DNA of 64,000 nucleotides from Panacagrimonas perspica (GTDB taxonomy: Bacteria > Pseudomonadota > Gammaproteobacteria > Nevskiales > Nevskiaceae). Position numbers and translations under genes: made by a program. Positions 51,451-59,614 of the stretch are shown one piece after another; the first letter of the stretch is position 1; each line of letters starts with the position of its first letter. Under the pieces are notes generated by a model that was not told where the DNA came from, did no database searches, and was given only the letters and a program-made list of their open reading frames with translations. The stretch covers positions 685,534 through 749,533 of the forward strand of contig NZ_SOBT01000008.1 of assembly GCF_004364935.1 (NCBI RefSeq), in the 5' to 3' direction.

Positions 51451-52443
51451 CTACGCCTTGAGCGGGATCGCCTGAATCATCGGTTCGGGTTGCGGGATGC
51501 GGACCGTGCCGACCGGCGGATGCACCAGCGCCAGCCGTGCTTCCGATTCGGGTCCCTTCACGAAGGCGTTCCAGCACACCTGCGTGTAGCTCTTGTCGAC
51601 GACCGCGCCCAGCGCCTCGATCTCGGGTTCGAGCCGGCGATGCAGGTCGACGAGGTTGTACCAGGGCACGCGCGGGTAGACGTGATGCCCGATGTGCCAG
51701 TTGATGTTGTTCCAGAAGTAGCTGTGCAGGCGGTTGGACGTGATCGTGCGCGTGCCCATCAGGTTGCCGCGATTCCACGGCGTCTCGTAATGCTCGGCGA
51801 TGAACCGGAACGAGTTGAACAGCGAGAAGAACAGCAGCGGGAACAGCCACACCGCCAGGAACTCGCCGAGCACGTCGTGCGAACGGGCCCAGAAGATCAG
51901 GCTGATGTAGAGGGCGGCCTTGAGCCCGTTCTCGAACAGGTGGATCGCCCACTGGCGCAGGCCGAACGCCTTGATCGGGTAGATCAGCGTGAAGTGGAGG
52001 GCCGTGAGCAGGCCGCCGATGAAGAAGTACAGGTAGAACACCGCGAAGTCGGCGATCCCGCGCTGGCCCATCGTGAAGGCGTCGGGGTCCTTCGGCGAGC
52101 GGTTGTGCCGGTGGTGCTGGAGATGGTCTTCCTTGAACGCGATGAACGACACCATCAGGGGCAGCATCGCGACCGTCCCGAAGACCTGGTTCTGCCAGCG
52201 GCGCGGGAACAGCGAATCGTGGGTGGCGTCGTGCATGAACGTGACCACGCTCATCCACAGGTAGCCCAGCGCCACGTAGATCGGCCAGTCCACATAGAGC
52301 GACTCGCTGTGCCAGGCCAGCCAGGTCAGCAGGACCATCAGGCAGACGAACCACGTGAACTTCACCACGCTCACGAGCGGCCGGAGCCTCATGAACTGCT
52401 GAAGCTCCTCGCGGGAGAGGTGTGGACGCGGCGGTGTGGACAT
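51451..52443 (-). CDS. Membrane fatty acid desaturase
   Basis: This 330-residue integral membrane di-iron enzyme has the three histidine boxes of the desaturase/hydroxylase superfamily: HDATHDS (71-77), HLQHHRHN (107-114) and HIGHH (250-254), with four hydrophobic segments. It lacks the HYG signature of AlkB. It could introduce a double bond into fatty acids or hydroxylate a related lipid. The ATG at 52443 is preferred; an in-frame TTG at 52458 would add five residues. It heads a probable two-gene unit with a methyltransferase. A TGCAGA-N14-TCTGCA inverted repeat lies just upstream. Confidence 0.88.
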   Translation of the reverse strand: MSTPPRPHLSREELQQFMRLRPLVSVVKFTWFVCLMVLLTWLAWHSESLYVDWPIYVALGYLWMSVVTFMHDATHDSLFPRRWQNQVFGTVAMLPLMVSFIAFKEDHLQHHRHNRSPKDPDAFTMGQRGIADFAVFYLYFFIGGLLTALHFTLIYPIKAFGLRQWAIHLFENGLKAALYISLIFWARSHDVLGEFLAVWLFPLLFFSLFNSFRFIAEHYETPWNRGNLMGTRTITSNRLHSYFWNNINWHIGHHVYPRVPWYNLVDLHRRLEPEIEALGAVVDKSYTQVCWNAFVKGPESEARLALVHPPVGTVRIPQPEPMIQAIPLKA

Positions 52444-52762
52444 AGGACGTGTCGGCAAAATGCAGACAAGCGTCCGCGTCTCTGCAATATACAGGTTCCG
52501 TGCCCGTTCCTTTCAAAGAGCTTTCAGCGCCGATTTCGAGCCTGTCCCGCAGCTCGGGTTCGAAGTCGTGCTTCAGACCGGAGCGGCGATCGCGGCCTCG
52601 CCGTCTGCCGATGGATCAGCACCGCACGGAAGTGGGGCACACGGGGCTGCCCGCATGGACATCGGGTTCGATCGCAGCCCAGGATGGGTCAGGCTCCACC
52701 GGCGTCCTTGCGAACGACGACGGCGGGCCCCGCGATCCATACGAACGAAGGGAGAAAAGCTC
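52444..52762. other. Divergent intergenic region with an inverted repeat
   Basis: These 319 bases separate the leftward desaturase gene from the rightward metallo-beta-lactamase-fold gene and should hold promoters for both. TGCAGA (52461-52466) and TCTGCA (52481-52486) form a perfect inverted repeat with a 14-base spacer, 18-43 bases upstream of the desaturase ATG, followed by AATATA. That makes it a candidate repressor operator. The rest shows no gene. Confidence 0.45.
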
Positions 52763-53665
52763 ATGAAGCGTCAGGGATTCAAATTTTTGGCGGTGCTGGG
52801 CGTGGCGCTGTGCTCGATGACGGCTATCGCCGCCGACGCCACCCCCGCTGCCGCCGTGCCCGCCGCGGCCCCGGCGGCTTCCGGGCCGCTCGCGGTGACA
52901 AGTCCCCGGCTGTACGCGCTCGATTGCGGCGCGATCAAGGTCGGCGACATGGCCGGCTTCTCCGACATCGGCGATCAGGACGGGCAGGTGAAGAATTTCG
53001 TCGTCCCGTGCTTCGTCATCGCCCATCCCAAGGGCATCCTGGTCTGGGATGCCGGCCTGAACGACGGACTGGCGGAGCAGAAGGGCGGCGTCGATCACGG
53101 TGTTTTCCATCTCAGCGTGAAGACCACGTTGGCCAGCCAGCTCAAGACGATGGGACTGGCGCCCACCGACGTGACGTATCTGGCGTTCTCGCACATGCAC
53201 TTCGATCACACCGGCAACGCAGGGATGTTCACGGCCTCGACGACCTGGCTGATGAATCGCGGCGAGCTGGCGTGGGCCTTGAGCGACCCGGCGCCGTTCG
53301 GCGTGAGCGCTGAAAACCTGGCGGCCGCCAAGACCGTGAAATCCGAGATGTTCGTCGGCGATCGCGATGTGTTCGGTGACGGCTCGGTCCGCATTCTGTC
53401 CTCGCCGGGTCACACGCCGGGCAGCGCGGTGCTGATGCTTCAGCTCAAGAAGGCGGGCCCGGTGATCCTGTCCGGCGACCTGTACCACACGCTTCACAAT
53501 CTCGAGAAGCACCGCGTGCCGTCGTTCAACACCAGCCGCGCCGAAACGGTGGCTTCATTCGATCGCGTGGATTCGATCGTCCGCAACAAGAAGGCGCGAC
53601 TCGTCGTGCAGCATTCGCCGGAGCACTTCGCGAAGCTGCCCAAATTCCCGGCCTACCTGGATTGA
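52763..53665 (+). CDS. Secreted metallo-beta-lactamase-fold hydrolase, AHL-lactonase-like
   Basis: This 300-residue exported protein has a signal peptide (about 1-24) and an Ala/Pro-rich spacer before a metallo-beta-lactamase domain. The metal site is complete: HMHFDH (144-149), His217 in SPGHTPG, Asp239 in SGDLYH and His284 in VQHSPEHF. The pattern resembles N-acyl-homoserine lactonases (AiiA/AttM group), which open the lactone ring of quorum signals, but other ester or lactone substrates are possible. A signal peptide is unusual for that group. The ATG at 52763 has AGGGAGA upstream. It converges on a histidine kinase across a terminator. Confidence 0.85.
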   Translation: MKRQGFKFLAVLGVALCSMTAIAADATPAAAVPAAAPAASGPLAVTSPRLYALDCGAIKVGDMAGFSDIGDQDGQVKNFVVPCFVIAHPKGILVWDAGLNDGLAEQKGGVDHGVFHLSVKTTLASQLKTMGLAPTDVTYLAFSHMHFDHTGNAGMFTASTTWLMNRGELAWALSDPAPFGVSAENLAAAKTVKSEMFVGDRDVFGDGSVRILSSPGHTPGSAVLMLQLKKAGPVILSGDLYHTLHNLEKHRVPSFNTSRAETVASFDRVDSIVRNKKARLVVQHSPEHFAKLPKFPAYLD

Positions 53666-53704
53666 GACGAACGAGGATCGGCGTGCCGATGCTCTGGCAG
53701 GACG

Positions 53705-53750
53705 AAAAAACGAGGGCGGGGGGCGCATCCACGCGCCGCCCTCGTGGTTT
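53705..53750. terminator. Bidirectional hairpin terminator
   Basis: The stem CGAGGGCGG (53711-53719) pairs with CCGCCCTCG (53736-53744). Six A residues precede it (53705-53710), forming a U-tract for the leftward histidine kinase transcript, and TGGTTT follows for the rightward one. Confidence 0.85.
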
Positions 53751-53793
53751 CCGCGCGCCATGAGCCCGGAATCCGGCCGCAGCGTTTCTCGGA

Positions 53794-54972
53794 TCAGCCG
53801 ACGACGAGGGGCATGCTGAACCTGAATTGCGTTCGGCCTTCCGCGCTGGACAGTTCGATCTTCCCGCCGTGGCTGCGTGCGATCTCGGCGGCGATGTAGA
53901 GCCCCAGCCCCAGTCCGCTCTGGTTGCGCTGCGGATCGCCACGAACGAACGGCTCGAAAATCCTCCGCTGCAACTCCACCGGGATCGGCATGCCGTGATT
54001 GCTGACCGACAGGGCCAGCATGTCGTCCGCCACGCGTGCCGTGACCTGGACCGGCGAACCTGGCTCGCCGTGCGTCATCGCGTTGGATACCAGGTTGCCG
54101 AGCAGCTGCGCGATGCGCGGCGCGTCGCAGCGCACGAGCCCGGGCAGATTGATCGACACGTCGAGTGGACGGGTCGGGTGATTGAGCTGGATTTCGGTCG
54201 TGACCTGCCGCAGCAGACCGGCGAGCAGATCGGTGTTCTCCATCGACAACGGAATGCCCGTTCCGAGCTTGCCGCGCGCGAAATCGATGACGTCATCGAC
54301 CAGGCTGGCCATGCGATTGCAGCTACGCCGGATCACCGAGATCATCGTGCGCGCCTTGGGATCGGTGGCGCTGGCCTCGAGGACTTCGGCGCTGATGCCG
54401 ATCGAGTTCAGCGGATTGCGCAGATCGTGTCCGAGAACGGCGACGAAGCGGTCGCGCAGCAAGGCGTCCTCGCGCGCGGCATCGAGTTCCCGCGTCCTGC
54501 GCCCGATGGTGTCGTCGGCATCGAGATGGGCGGCAATCAGCTGAGCGAACAGCGTGAGCGTGCGGATCGTCGGGGGATCCTCGACGGGACGCGGCTGCGG
54601 ATCCAGGCCGCACAGCGTGCCGAAGAATGAGCCATCCGCTCGCACGATCGGCAGCGAGACATAGCTCTCGAAGCCGTAGAGCCGGGGCGTCGCGTGCTGA
54701 CAGAACTCGGGATGCTGGCTGGCGTGGCCGAAGATGATCGCCTGCTGCTGCTGACGCACCTCGTTGCAGAGCGTCGTGTGCAACGGCAGTTCCTGCCCGG
54801 GCTCGAGGCCGAACGCCAGCTGATCGTTGACGGCGCAGGCCGTCCACGTGGTGTCGGTGACGCGGGCCACGGCTGCAAAACGCATACCGGTCAGCGTGAT
54901 CATCAGCTCGAGGATCGTCGGCACGACGCAGATGCGGCGGATCGCCTGGATGTCGAGGGTGACGTCGCTCAT
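53794..54972 (-). CDS. GAF-domain sensor histidine kinase
   Basis: This 392-residue cytoplasmic kinase has an N-terminal GAF domain (about 15-150, ending SFFGTLCGLDPQPRPV), a dimerisation domain with the phosphorylated His182 (VLGHDLRNPLNS), and an HATPase domain (about 285-392) with LGNLVSNAMTHG, FEPFVRG and SGLGLGLYIAAEI. There is no membrane segment, so it senses an internal signal. No response regulator gene lies next to it, so it is an orphan in this window. The GAF part resembles those of bacteriophytochrome-like and light/redox sensors, but no chromophore cysteine is evident. Confidence 0.92.
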   Translation of the reverse strand: MSDVTLDIQAIRRICVVPTILELMITLTGMRFAAVARVTDTTWTACAVNDQLAFGLEPGQELPLHTTLCNEVRQQQQAIIFGHASQHPEFCQHATPRLYGFESYVSLPIVRADGSFFGTLCGLDPQPRPVEDPPTIRTLTLFAQLIAAHLDADDTIGRRTRELDAAREDALLRDRFVAVLGHDLRNPLNSIGISAEVLEASATDPKARTMISVIRRSCNRMASLVDDVIDFARGKLGTGIPLSMENTDLLAGLLRQVTTEIQLNHPTRPLDVSINLPGLVRCDAPRIAQLLGNLVSNAMTHGEPGSPVQVTARVADDMLALSVSNHGMPIPVELQRRIFEPFVRGDPQRNQSGLGLGLYIAAEIARSHGGKIELSSAEGRTQFRFSMPLVVG

Positions 54973-55154
54973 GACGTGATCTTACCGTCGACGGATGATC
55001 CCCAGCGTCATGCGCCTGCCGAGCGTGCGCCTGGTGCCCTTGGCGCCGCTCAATACGATCTGAAGACGCTTCTCTCCGGTTGGCCTGATCAGGGATCGGT
55101 CGGCGCCTGGTGTCTTTTCCAGGCCCGGAATGTGGCGGCGCCGATGCTCTGATG

Positions 55155-55180
55155 AAAAGCGACGGCGCCGGGACGCCGTC
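55155..55180 (-). terminator. Rho-independent terminator for the outer-membrane barrel gene
   Basis: Read on the minus strand, a 7-bp stem (GACGGCG with CGCCGTC, 55161-55180) is followed by GC and four T residues (complement of 55155-55158). It begins 12 bases after the barrel gene's stop codon. Confidence 0.8.
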
Positions 55181-55192
55181 ACCCGCTGGGGT

Positions 55193-55834
55193 TCAGAACC
55201 CCATCCGCAGTCCGATGCGAAGATCTTCCAGCTTTTCGTCGGCATCGACGTGATCCAGCTCCAGATCCGTCACGCGGTACTCGATGAAGCCGCCGACCAT
55301 TCCAGGCTGGATGCTGACGCCGACCTTGTATTCCATGCCGTCGAGGTCATCGAGATCGACACGCCCGATCTCGGCATAGCCGCGAAACATGCCGGTCCCG
55401 ATCATGCCGCCGGCGTGGATGCCGAAGCCATCCTGCTCGTCCGAGCCGCCATCGACATCGTCGATCTCGAGATCAGCATCGAAGTTGACGTACTCGGCAC
55501 GAAGCCAGGCGCCGGCGTTGCGCTCGTTGAGGAAACGATAGCCCAGACCGACGCGGAAGCTGCGGGTGTCGGCATCGGCGTCGAAGCCGCCGATGTTGCC
55601 GTCCAGCTTGTTCGACTGGATCTCGCCGGTGAACAGGCCGATCTCGTTGCCCAGCCAGAATGCCAGGCCACCACCGCCGCCATCGATGCTGGCCTTGTCA
55701 CCCCCGGATTCGACTTCGAAGTCGAGGCTCGAGAAGTACAGATCCATGTGGTTGCCCAGAGGATCTTTCGTTTCCGCGGCCGATGCTCCCTGTGCCACGC
55801 AAAGCGCCACGACCGCGTACGCGATTCTTTTCAT
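55193..55834 (-). CDS. Small outer-membrane beta-barrel protein
   Basis: This 213-residue exported protein has a signal peptide (MKRIAYAVVALCVAQGASA, cut after 19) and alternating amphipathic strands (for example SFRVGLGYRFL, AGAWLRAEYVNF and FRGYAEIGRVDL). It ends in RMGF; the terminal phenylalanine is the mark of BAM-assembled barrels. Eight strands fit the length. Loops are acidic (DDVDGGSDEQDG). A strong binding site (AAGGGGGAG) precedes the ATG at 55834. It does not match a named family that I recognise; porin-like or OprF-independent barrels of this size often have structural roles. Confidence 0.82.
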   Translation of the reverse strand: MKRIAYAVVALCVAQGASAAETKDPLGNHMDLYFSSLDFEVESGGDKASIDGGGGGLAFWLGNEIGLFTGEIQSNKLDGNIGGFDADADTRSFRVGLGYRFLNERNAGAWLRAEYVNFDADLEIDDVDGGSDEQDGFGIHAGGMIGTGMFRGYAEIGRVDLDDLDGMEYKVGVSIQPGMVGGFIEYRVTDLELDHVDADEKLEDLRIGLRMGF

Positions 55835-56105
55835 CGATTGCTCCCCCTTGGTGTTTTTAGCGAAGTGAGCCCGTGCAAGTGCCGTCATCCGCGACGGCCC
55901 ACGCACGTGCTGTGGTTTCCGATCATTGTCCCTGATCCCCTGAAGTTCGATTCGCTCGACGCGAAGAACCTCCCGTCTGCAGGTCTGCTGCCTGTCGTGA
56001 GATCAAGCCGCGGCCCTCGATTCACGTTGTACTCCCGCCGCCGAGTCGTTGCCAAGCCTCCGATGTGGGCGGGACCCCGGCTCGATCGAAACGAGGCACT
56101 GTCGC

Positions 56106-56888
56106 CTACTGACGAGCCGTCGTGCCTCCGTCGATCGTCAGCACCGTGCCGTTGCAGTACGAGGATTCGTCGCTCGCGAGATACAGGCAGCCATAGGCCA
56201 TCTCGAGCGCGGTGCCGGGCCGCTTCATCGGCGTGATGCGGTCGGCCACTGCGGGATCGTCGAACAGGTTCAACACCGAGGCGACCATCGGCGTGGCGAT
56301 GAAGCCGGGCGCAATGCAGTTCGCGCGAATGCCTTGAGCGGCGTACGCGACGCAGAGCGATCGCGTCAGGTTGATCATGCCGGCCTTGGCGGCGGTGTAG
56401 GTGTGCGCACCCGCCAGGCCCACGTATCCGGAGATGCTCGAGACGTTCACGATCGTGCCGTGACCCTGCCGGATGAATTCCGGAATCACGTGGCGGCACA
56501 TGTAGAAGCAGGCGTCGAGGTTGATGGCCATCACCTCTTCCCATGCCTGCGGCGACGTGTTGAGGACATCGCCCATCGTTCCGGGACTCTTCTCGGCCCA
56601 GCTGTAGCCGACGCCTGCGGAATGCACCAGGCAATCGATGCGTCCATATCGATCGATCGCGGTCTTGACGACGTGGCGGCAGGCGTCGTCGCTCGAAAGA
56701 TCAGCGGCGAGAATCGAACCTCGGCCGCCTGCCTGTTCGACTTGCGCCAGCGTCTGTTCGAGATTGACCTGCGTTCGCGACACACCGAGGACCGTGGCGC
56801 CCTCTTTCGCAAACAGCACCATCGCCGCTTGCCCGACACCGGTGCCGGCGCCAGTGATGATGACCACCTTGCCGCTCATCCTGCCCAT
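56106..56888 (-). CDS. Short-chain dehydrogenase/reductase (SDR)
   Basis: This 260-residue classical SDR has the cofactor motif TGAGTGVGQAA, the structural NVSSISG and the catalytic YTAAK. It closes with the usual NGTVLTIDGG. Such enzymes act on hydroxyacyl or alicyclic alcohols. A start at 56879 (MSGK) is possible. It diverges from the acyl-CoA dehydrogenase gene across 289 bases that contain a GTAG palindrome. The two may belong to one pathway that shortens or oxidises acyl substrates, but there is no direct evidence. Confidence 0.9.
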   Translation of the reverse strand: MGRMSGKVVIITGAGTGVGQAAMVLFAKEGATVLGVSRTQVNLEQTLAQVEQAGGRGSILAADLSSDDACRHVVKTAIDRYGRIDCLVHSAGVGYSWAEKSPGTMGDVLNTSPQAWEEVMAINLDACFYMCRHVIPEFIRQGHGTIVNVSSISGYVGLAGAHTYTAAKAGMINLTRSLCVAYAAQGIRANCIAPGFIATPMVASVLNLFDDPAVADRITPMKRPGTALEMAYGCLYLASDESSYCNGTVLTIDGGTTARQ

Positions 56889-56964
56889 GTCGTCGACTCT
56901 CGCTCAGAAAGAACGTGAGACCCGATGATGGGTGACGCTGCGACGCGCAACAAGACGCGTGCCC

Positions 56965-57031
56965 GTAGCCCGGACGAAGTCCGGGGTTGCCCTCGCGTAC
57001 GGCGCGCAACCCCGGACTTCGTCCGGGCTAC
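56965..57031. repeat. GTAG palindromic element (GGAC-GAA-GTCC type)
   Basis: This complete element lies in the divergent region between the SDR and acyl-CoA dehydrogenase genes, the second copy found in a divergent promoter region. Confidence 0.92.
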
Positions 57032-57177
57032 GGTGCTGCAGACGTAAGGGCCCGCCCGCTTGCGGCGGCGCGGCGCGGTCTGTTGTCATTTCCATGCTCC
57101 AGGGCAGGGCGACACGGCGGTCTCTCCGACGTGACGACAACCGGCCCGCAGCACGATCGCCACATGGAGGGAAGCGC

Positions 57178-58386
57178 ATGTCTGCACCGGTGCATGTCGT
57201 CGAAATGACCGAGAGCGAGCGGAACCACGCGTTCTCGGTGTGCCGCGAACTGGCGAATGAATTCCGCGCCGTCGGCCCGCGTCACGACGCGGAGAATTCA
57301 TTTCCGCACGAGATGGCCGCACGGCTGCGCGCGCTGCGCCTACCGGGGCTCAATATTCCGAAGCGTTTCGGCGGCTGGGGTGCAGACATTGCCACCACGG
57401 CGCGATGCGTCGAGCTTCTGGCCTACGGCGACCCCGCTATTGCGCTGGGCTTCAACATGCACTTCGGCGTGATCGGATTCTTTCGCGGCATGTGGAGCGA
57501 ACAACACCAGGCGCGATTCTTCCCGGGCGTGGCGCAGACCGGCCATCTGTTCGATGGCGTCTACAGCGAGACGCGCGCGGGCGTGATGGGTCTGGCCGAC
57601 ACTCGCGCCGTACCGGTCAGCGGAGGTTTTCGCGTGAGCGGACGCAAGAGCTGGGGCACGCTGTCGCTGGCGACGGATTTCCATACGTTCAACGCGACGA
57701 TCACGAATCCGGACGGCCAGTTGCCGACTGATCATGCCCAGAGGGCGGCAAGGGAAGTCATGTTCGTCTGTCCCGCCACGGCCAATGGCGTGCGCATCGA
57801 GAAGACCTGGGATGCCCTCGGCATGCGGGCATCGGGAACCGAGACCGTCGTCTTCGAGGAGGTGTTTGTGCCCGAGGCCGATCTGGTTTCGTCCGCGTTT
57901 CGCTCCGGTCTTTTCGCCAATCTCGAATGGCAGACGCTGAGCTTCGCGTCGGTCTATCTCGGGCTTGCGCGGCGTGCGTACGACGAGACGCTCGCCATCA
58001 TCCGCGGCAAGCGCCTGGGCGCAGTATCCGAGGCCGCCGATGTGAAGGTGAGCGAGCAACAGCTGGTGCAGGTCGGTGTCGGCGAGATGTGCGTGCTGAT
58101 CGAGTCGGCCGCCAACTGCATCGAAGTCGCGGCCGCACGTCTGAATGAAGGCAGGGATCTGCCGGAGGATCCGTCGCGGCGCCTGGGCTGGCTCGAGATT
58201 CCCAAGGTGGTGTCGACGGAGAACGCGATCCGCGTGGTCGACATCGCGATGCGTCTGGTCGGTGGCGGGGCGTTCCGGCGCGGGCATGTCCTCGAGAAGC
58301 TGTATCGCGATGCGCGCAGCGGTCCGTTCCATCCGCTGACCACCGACCAGTTGATGCAGCATCTCGGCCGTGCGGAACTCGGCTGA
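57178..58386 (+). CDS. Acyl-CoA dehydrogenase family protein
   Basis: This 402-residue FAD-dependent enzyme has the family's N-terminal helical domain (LRLPGLNIPKRFGGWGAD), the beta-barrel middle domain (GVYSETRAGVMGLADTRA and FRVSGRKSWGTLS), and a C-terminal helical bundle ending in the segment ENAIRVVDIAMRLVGGGAF. It is closer to the divergent group that includes flavin monooxygenases of the DszC/HpaB type than to classical fatty-acid enzymes, because the usual C-terminal catalytic glutamate is not obvious. The ATG at 57178 has GGAGGG upstream. The substrate is unknown. Confidence 0.85.
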   Translation: MSAPVHVVEMTESERNHAFSVCRELANEFRAVGPRHDAENSFPHEMAARLRALRLPGLNIPKRFGGWGADIATTARCVELLAYGDPAIALGFNMHFGVIGFFRGMWSEQHQARFFPGVAQTGHLFDGVYSETRAGVMGLADTRAVPVSGGFRVSGRKSWGTLSLATDFHTFNATITNPDGQLPTDHAQRAAREVMFVCPATANGVRIEKTWDALGMRASGTETVVFEEVFVPEADLVSSAFRSGLFANLEWQTLSFASVYLGLARRAYDETLAIIRGKRLGAVSEAADVKVSEQQLVQVGVGEMCVLIESAANCIEVAAARLNEGRDLPEDPSRRLGWLEIPKVVSTENAIRVVDIAMRLVGGGAFRRGHVLEKLYRDARSGPFHPLTTDQLMQHLGRAELG

Positions 58387-58442
58387 CGCGGCGATCGGCG
58401 CAGCTGCTTGAAGGGCTTGCTCCGAGCCTGCCGATTCCGACG

Positions 58443-59282
58443 ATGCTCGATCCCCTGACACAGGAACGTTATCGCGACCTTGCCACCTGGATGGCGGGCC
58501 GCAAGCGTGACACGCGTCGCCCGACGTTCGGCATCAATGGTGCGCAGGGATCCGGCAAAAGCACCGCCGCCGCGTTTCTGAAGGACGAGCTCGCGAACAC
58601 GCACGGGCTGCGCACCGTGGTGGTGTCGCTGGACGATTTCTATCTTCCCCGCGCCGCAAGGCGATCGCTTGCGGCCACGCTGCATCCCTTGTTCGCGACG
58701 CGTGGCGTCCCTGGCACGCACGACGTGGAACTGGGTATCGGCGTTCTGGAGAAACTGGCGGCCCTCCCGCCGCGGGAGCGGTTGGCGCTGCCCTGCTTCT
58801 CCAAAGCCGAAGACGACCGGATGCCAAGAGTCGACTGGCCGCTCGTGGAGGGACCGGTGGACGTGATCCTGTTCGAAGGATGGTGCGTCGGCACGCCGCC
58901 GCAGACGGACAGCGAGGTGGATGTCGCAATCAACGACCTTGAAGCCGGAGAGGATGCCGACGGGCGCTGGCGCCGCATCGTCAACGATCGCCTGCGGACG
59001 TCCTATGCCGACTGGTTTGCGCGGCTCGACGCGCAGATTTTCATCGCCGTTCCGGATTTTGCGTGTGTGGCCGGCTGGCGATGGCAACAAGAGCAGGACA
59101 CCGCGCGTGCAGCCGGTGCTTCAGCGGGCCATCTGCAGTCCCGCGGACAACTCGACCGCTTCATCCAGCACTACGAGCGTCTGACCCGTCACGCGTTGCG
59201 CACGATGCCGAAGCAAGCGGATGTCGTGCTGACGCTGCGCGAAGATCACAGCGTGGGCGAGATCCGGTTTCGGCGACGCTAG
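58443..59282 (+). CDS. P-loop kinase of the D-glycerate 3-kinase/YggC type
   Basis: This 279-residue protein has a Walker A motif (GAQGSGKST, 33-41), a downstream SLDDFYLPRAAR segment and a Walker B-like VDVILFEGWCVG, as in plant-type glycerate 3-kinases and E. coli YggC. It would phosphorylate D-glycerate to 3-phosphoglycerate, the substrate of the serA gene at 5,180, though the two are far apart here. It follows the acyl-CoA dehydrogenase gene by 56 bases and converges on a small unknown gene. The start at 58443 has no strong binding site. Confidence 0.88.
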   Translation: MLDPLTQERYRDLATWMAGRKRDTRRPTFGINGAQGSGKSTAAAFLKDELANTHGLRTVVVSLDDFYLPRAARRSLAATLHPLFATRGVPGTHDVELGIGVLEKLAALPPRERLALPCFSKAEDDRMPRVDWPLVEGPVDVILFEGWCVGTPPQTDSEVDVAINDLEAGEDADGRWRRIVNDRLRTSYADWFARLDAQIFIAVPDFACVAGWRWQQEQDTARAAGASAGHLQSRGQLDRFIQHYERLTRHALRTMPKQADVVLTLREDHSVGEIRFRRR

Positions 59283-59314
59283 CAAAACCGCGGAACGTCG
59301 ATCCGGCAGACCAC

Positions 59315-59509
59315 TTATTTGCGCGACGCCTTCTCGAGGTAATGCGGTACTTCGGACTTCTTCAACGGCAAGGTCCCGCCGAGATCCTGCACCATCAGGT
59401 CCTCCGGCCCGCCGGAAACCGATTCCGACGTATCGACACCCTGCGGCAACGGCGCCAGGGTCTTGCTCTCCGTGCCCCTGGTGCGGACATCCGGCTTCTG
59501 CATGTTCAT
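59315..59509 (-). CDS. Small hydrophilic protein of unknown function
   Basis: I do not recognise this 64-residue protein. It is hydrophilic with mixed charge and no membrane segment or signal peptide. Its sequence includes LPQGVDTSESVSGGPEDL and ends in HYLEKASRK. The start at 59509 has a well-placed CAGGAG site, which supports translation; the frame is open further upstream without such a signal. It lies 105 bases after the end of the FUSC-family gene, on the same strand, and converges on the kinase gene. Real coding is likely but not certain. Confidence 0.6.
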   Translation of the reverse strand: MNMQKPDVRTRGTESKTLAPLPQGVDTSESVSGGPEDLMVQDLGGTLPLKKSEVPHYLEKASRK

Positions 59510-59614
59510 GGTGGCTCCTGTTGATCTGGAATGGGCGATCGAACTCTCGACACGCAACCGTGAACGCAGCAAGCGATGATCCCGAGCGGCGCTCGACGAG
59601 CGAGACGACCGACA

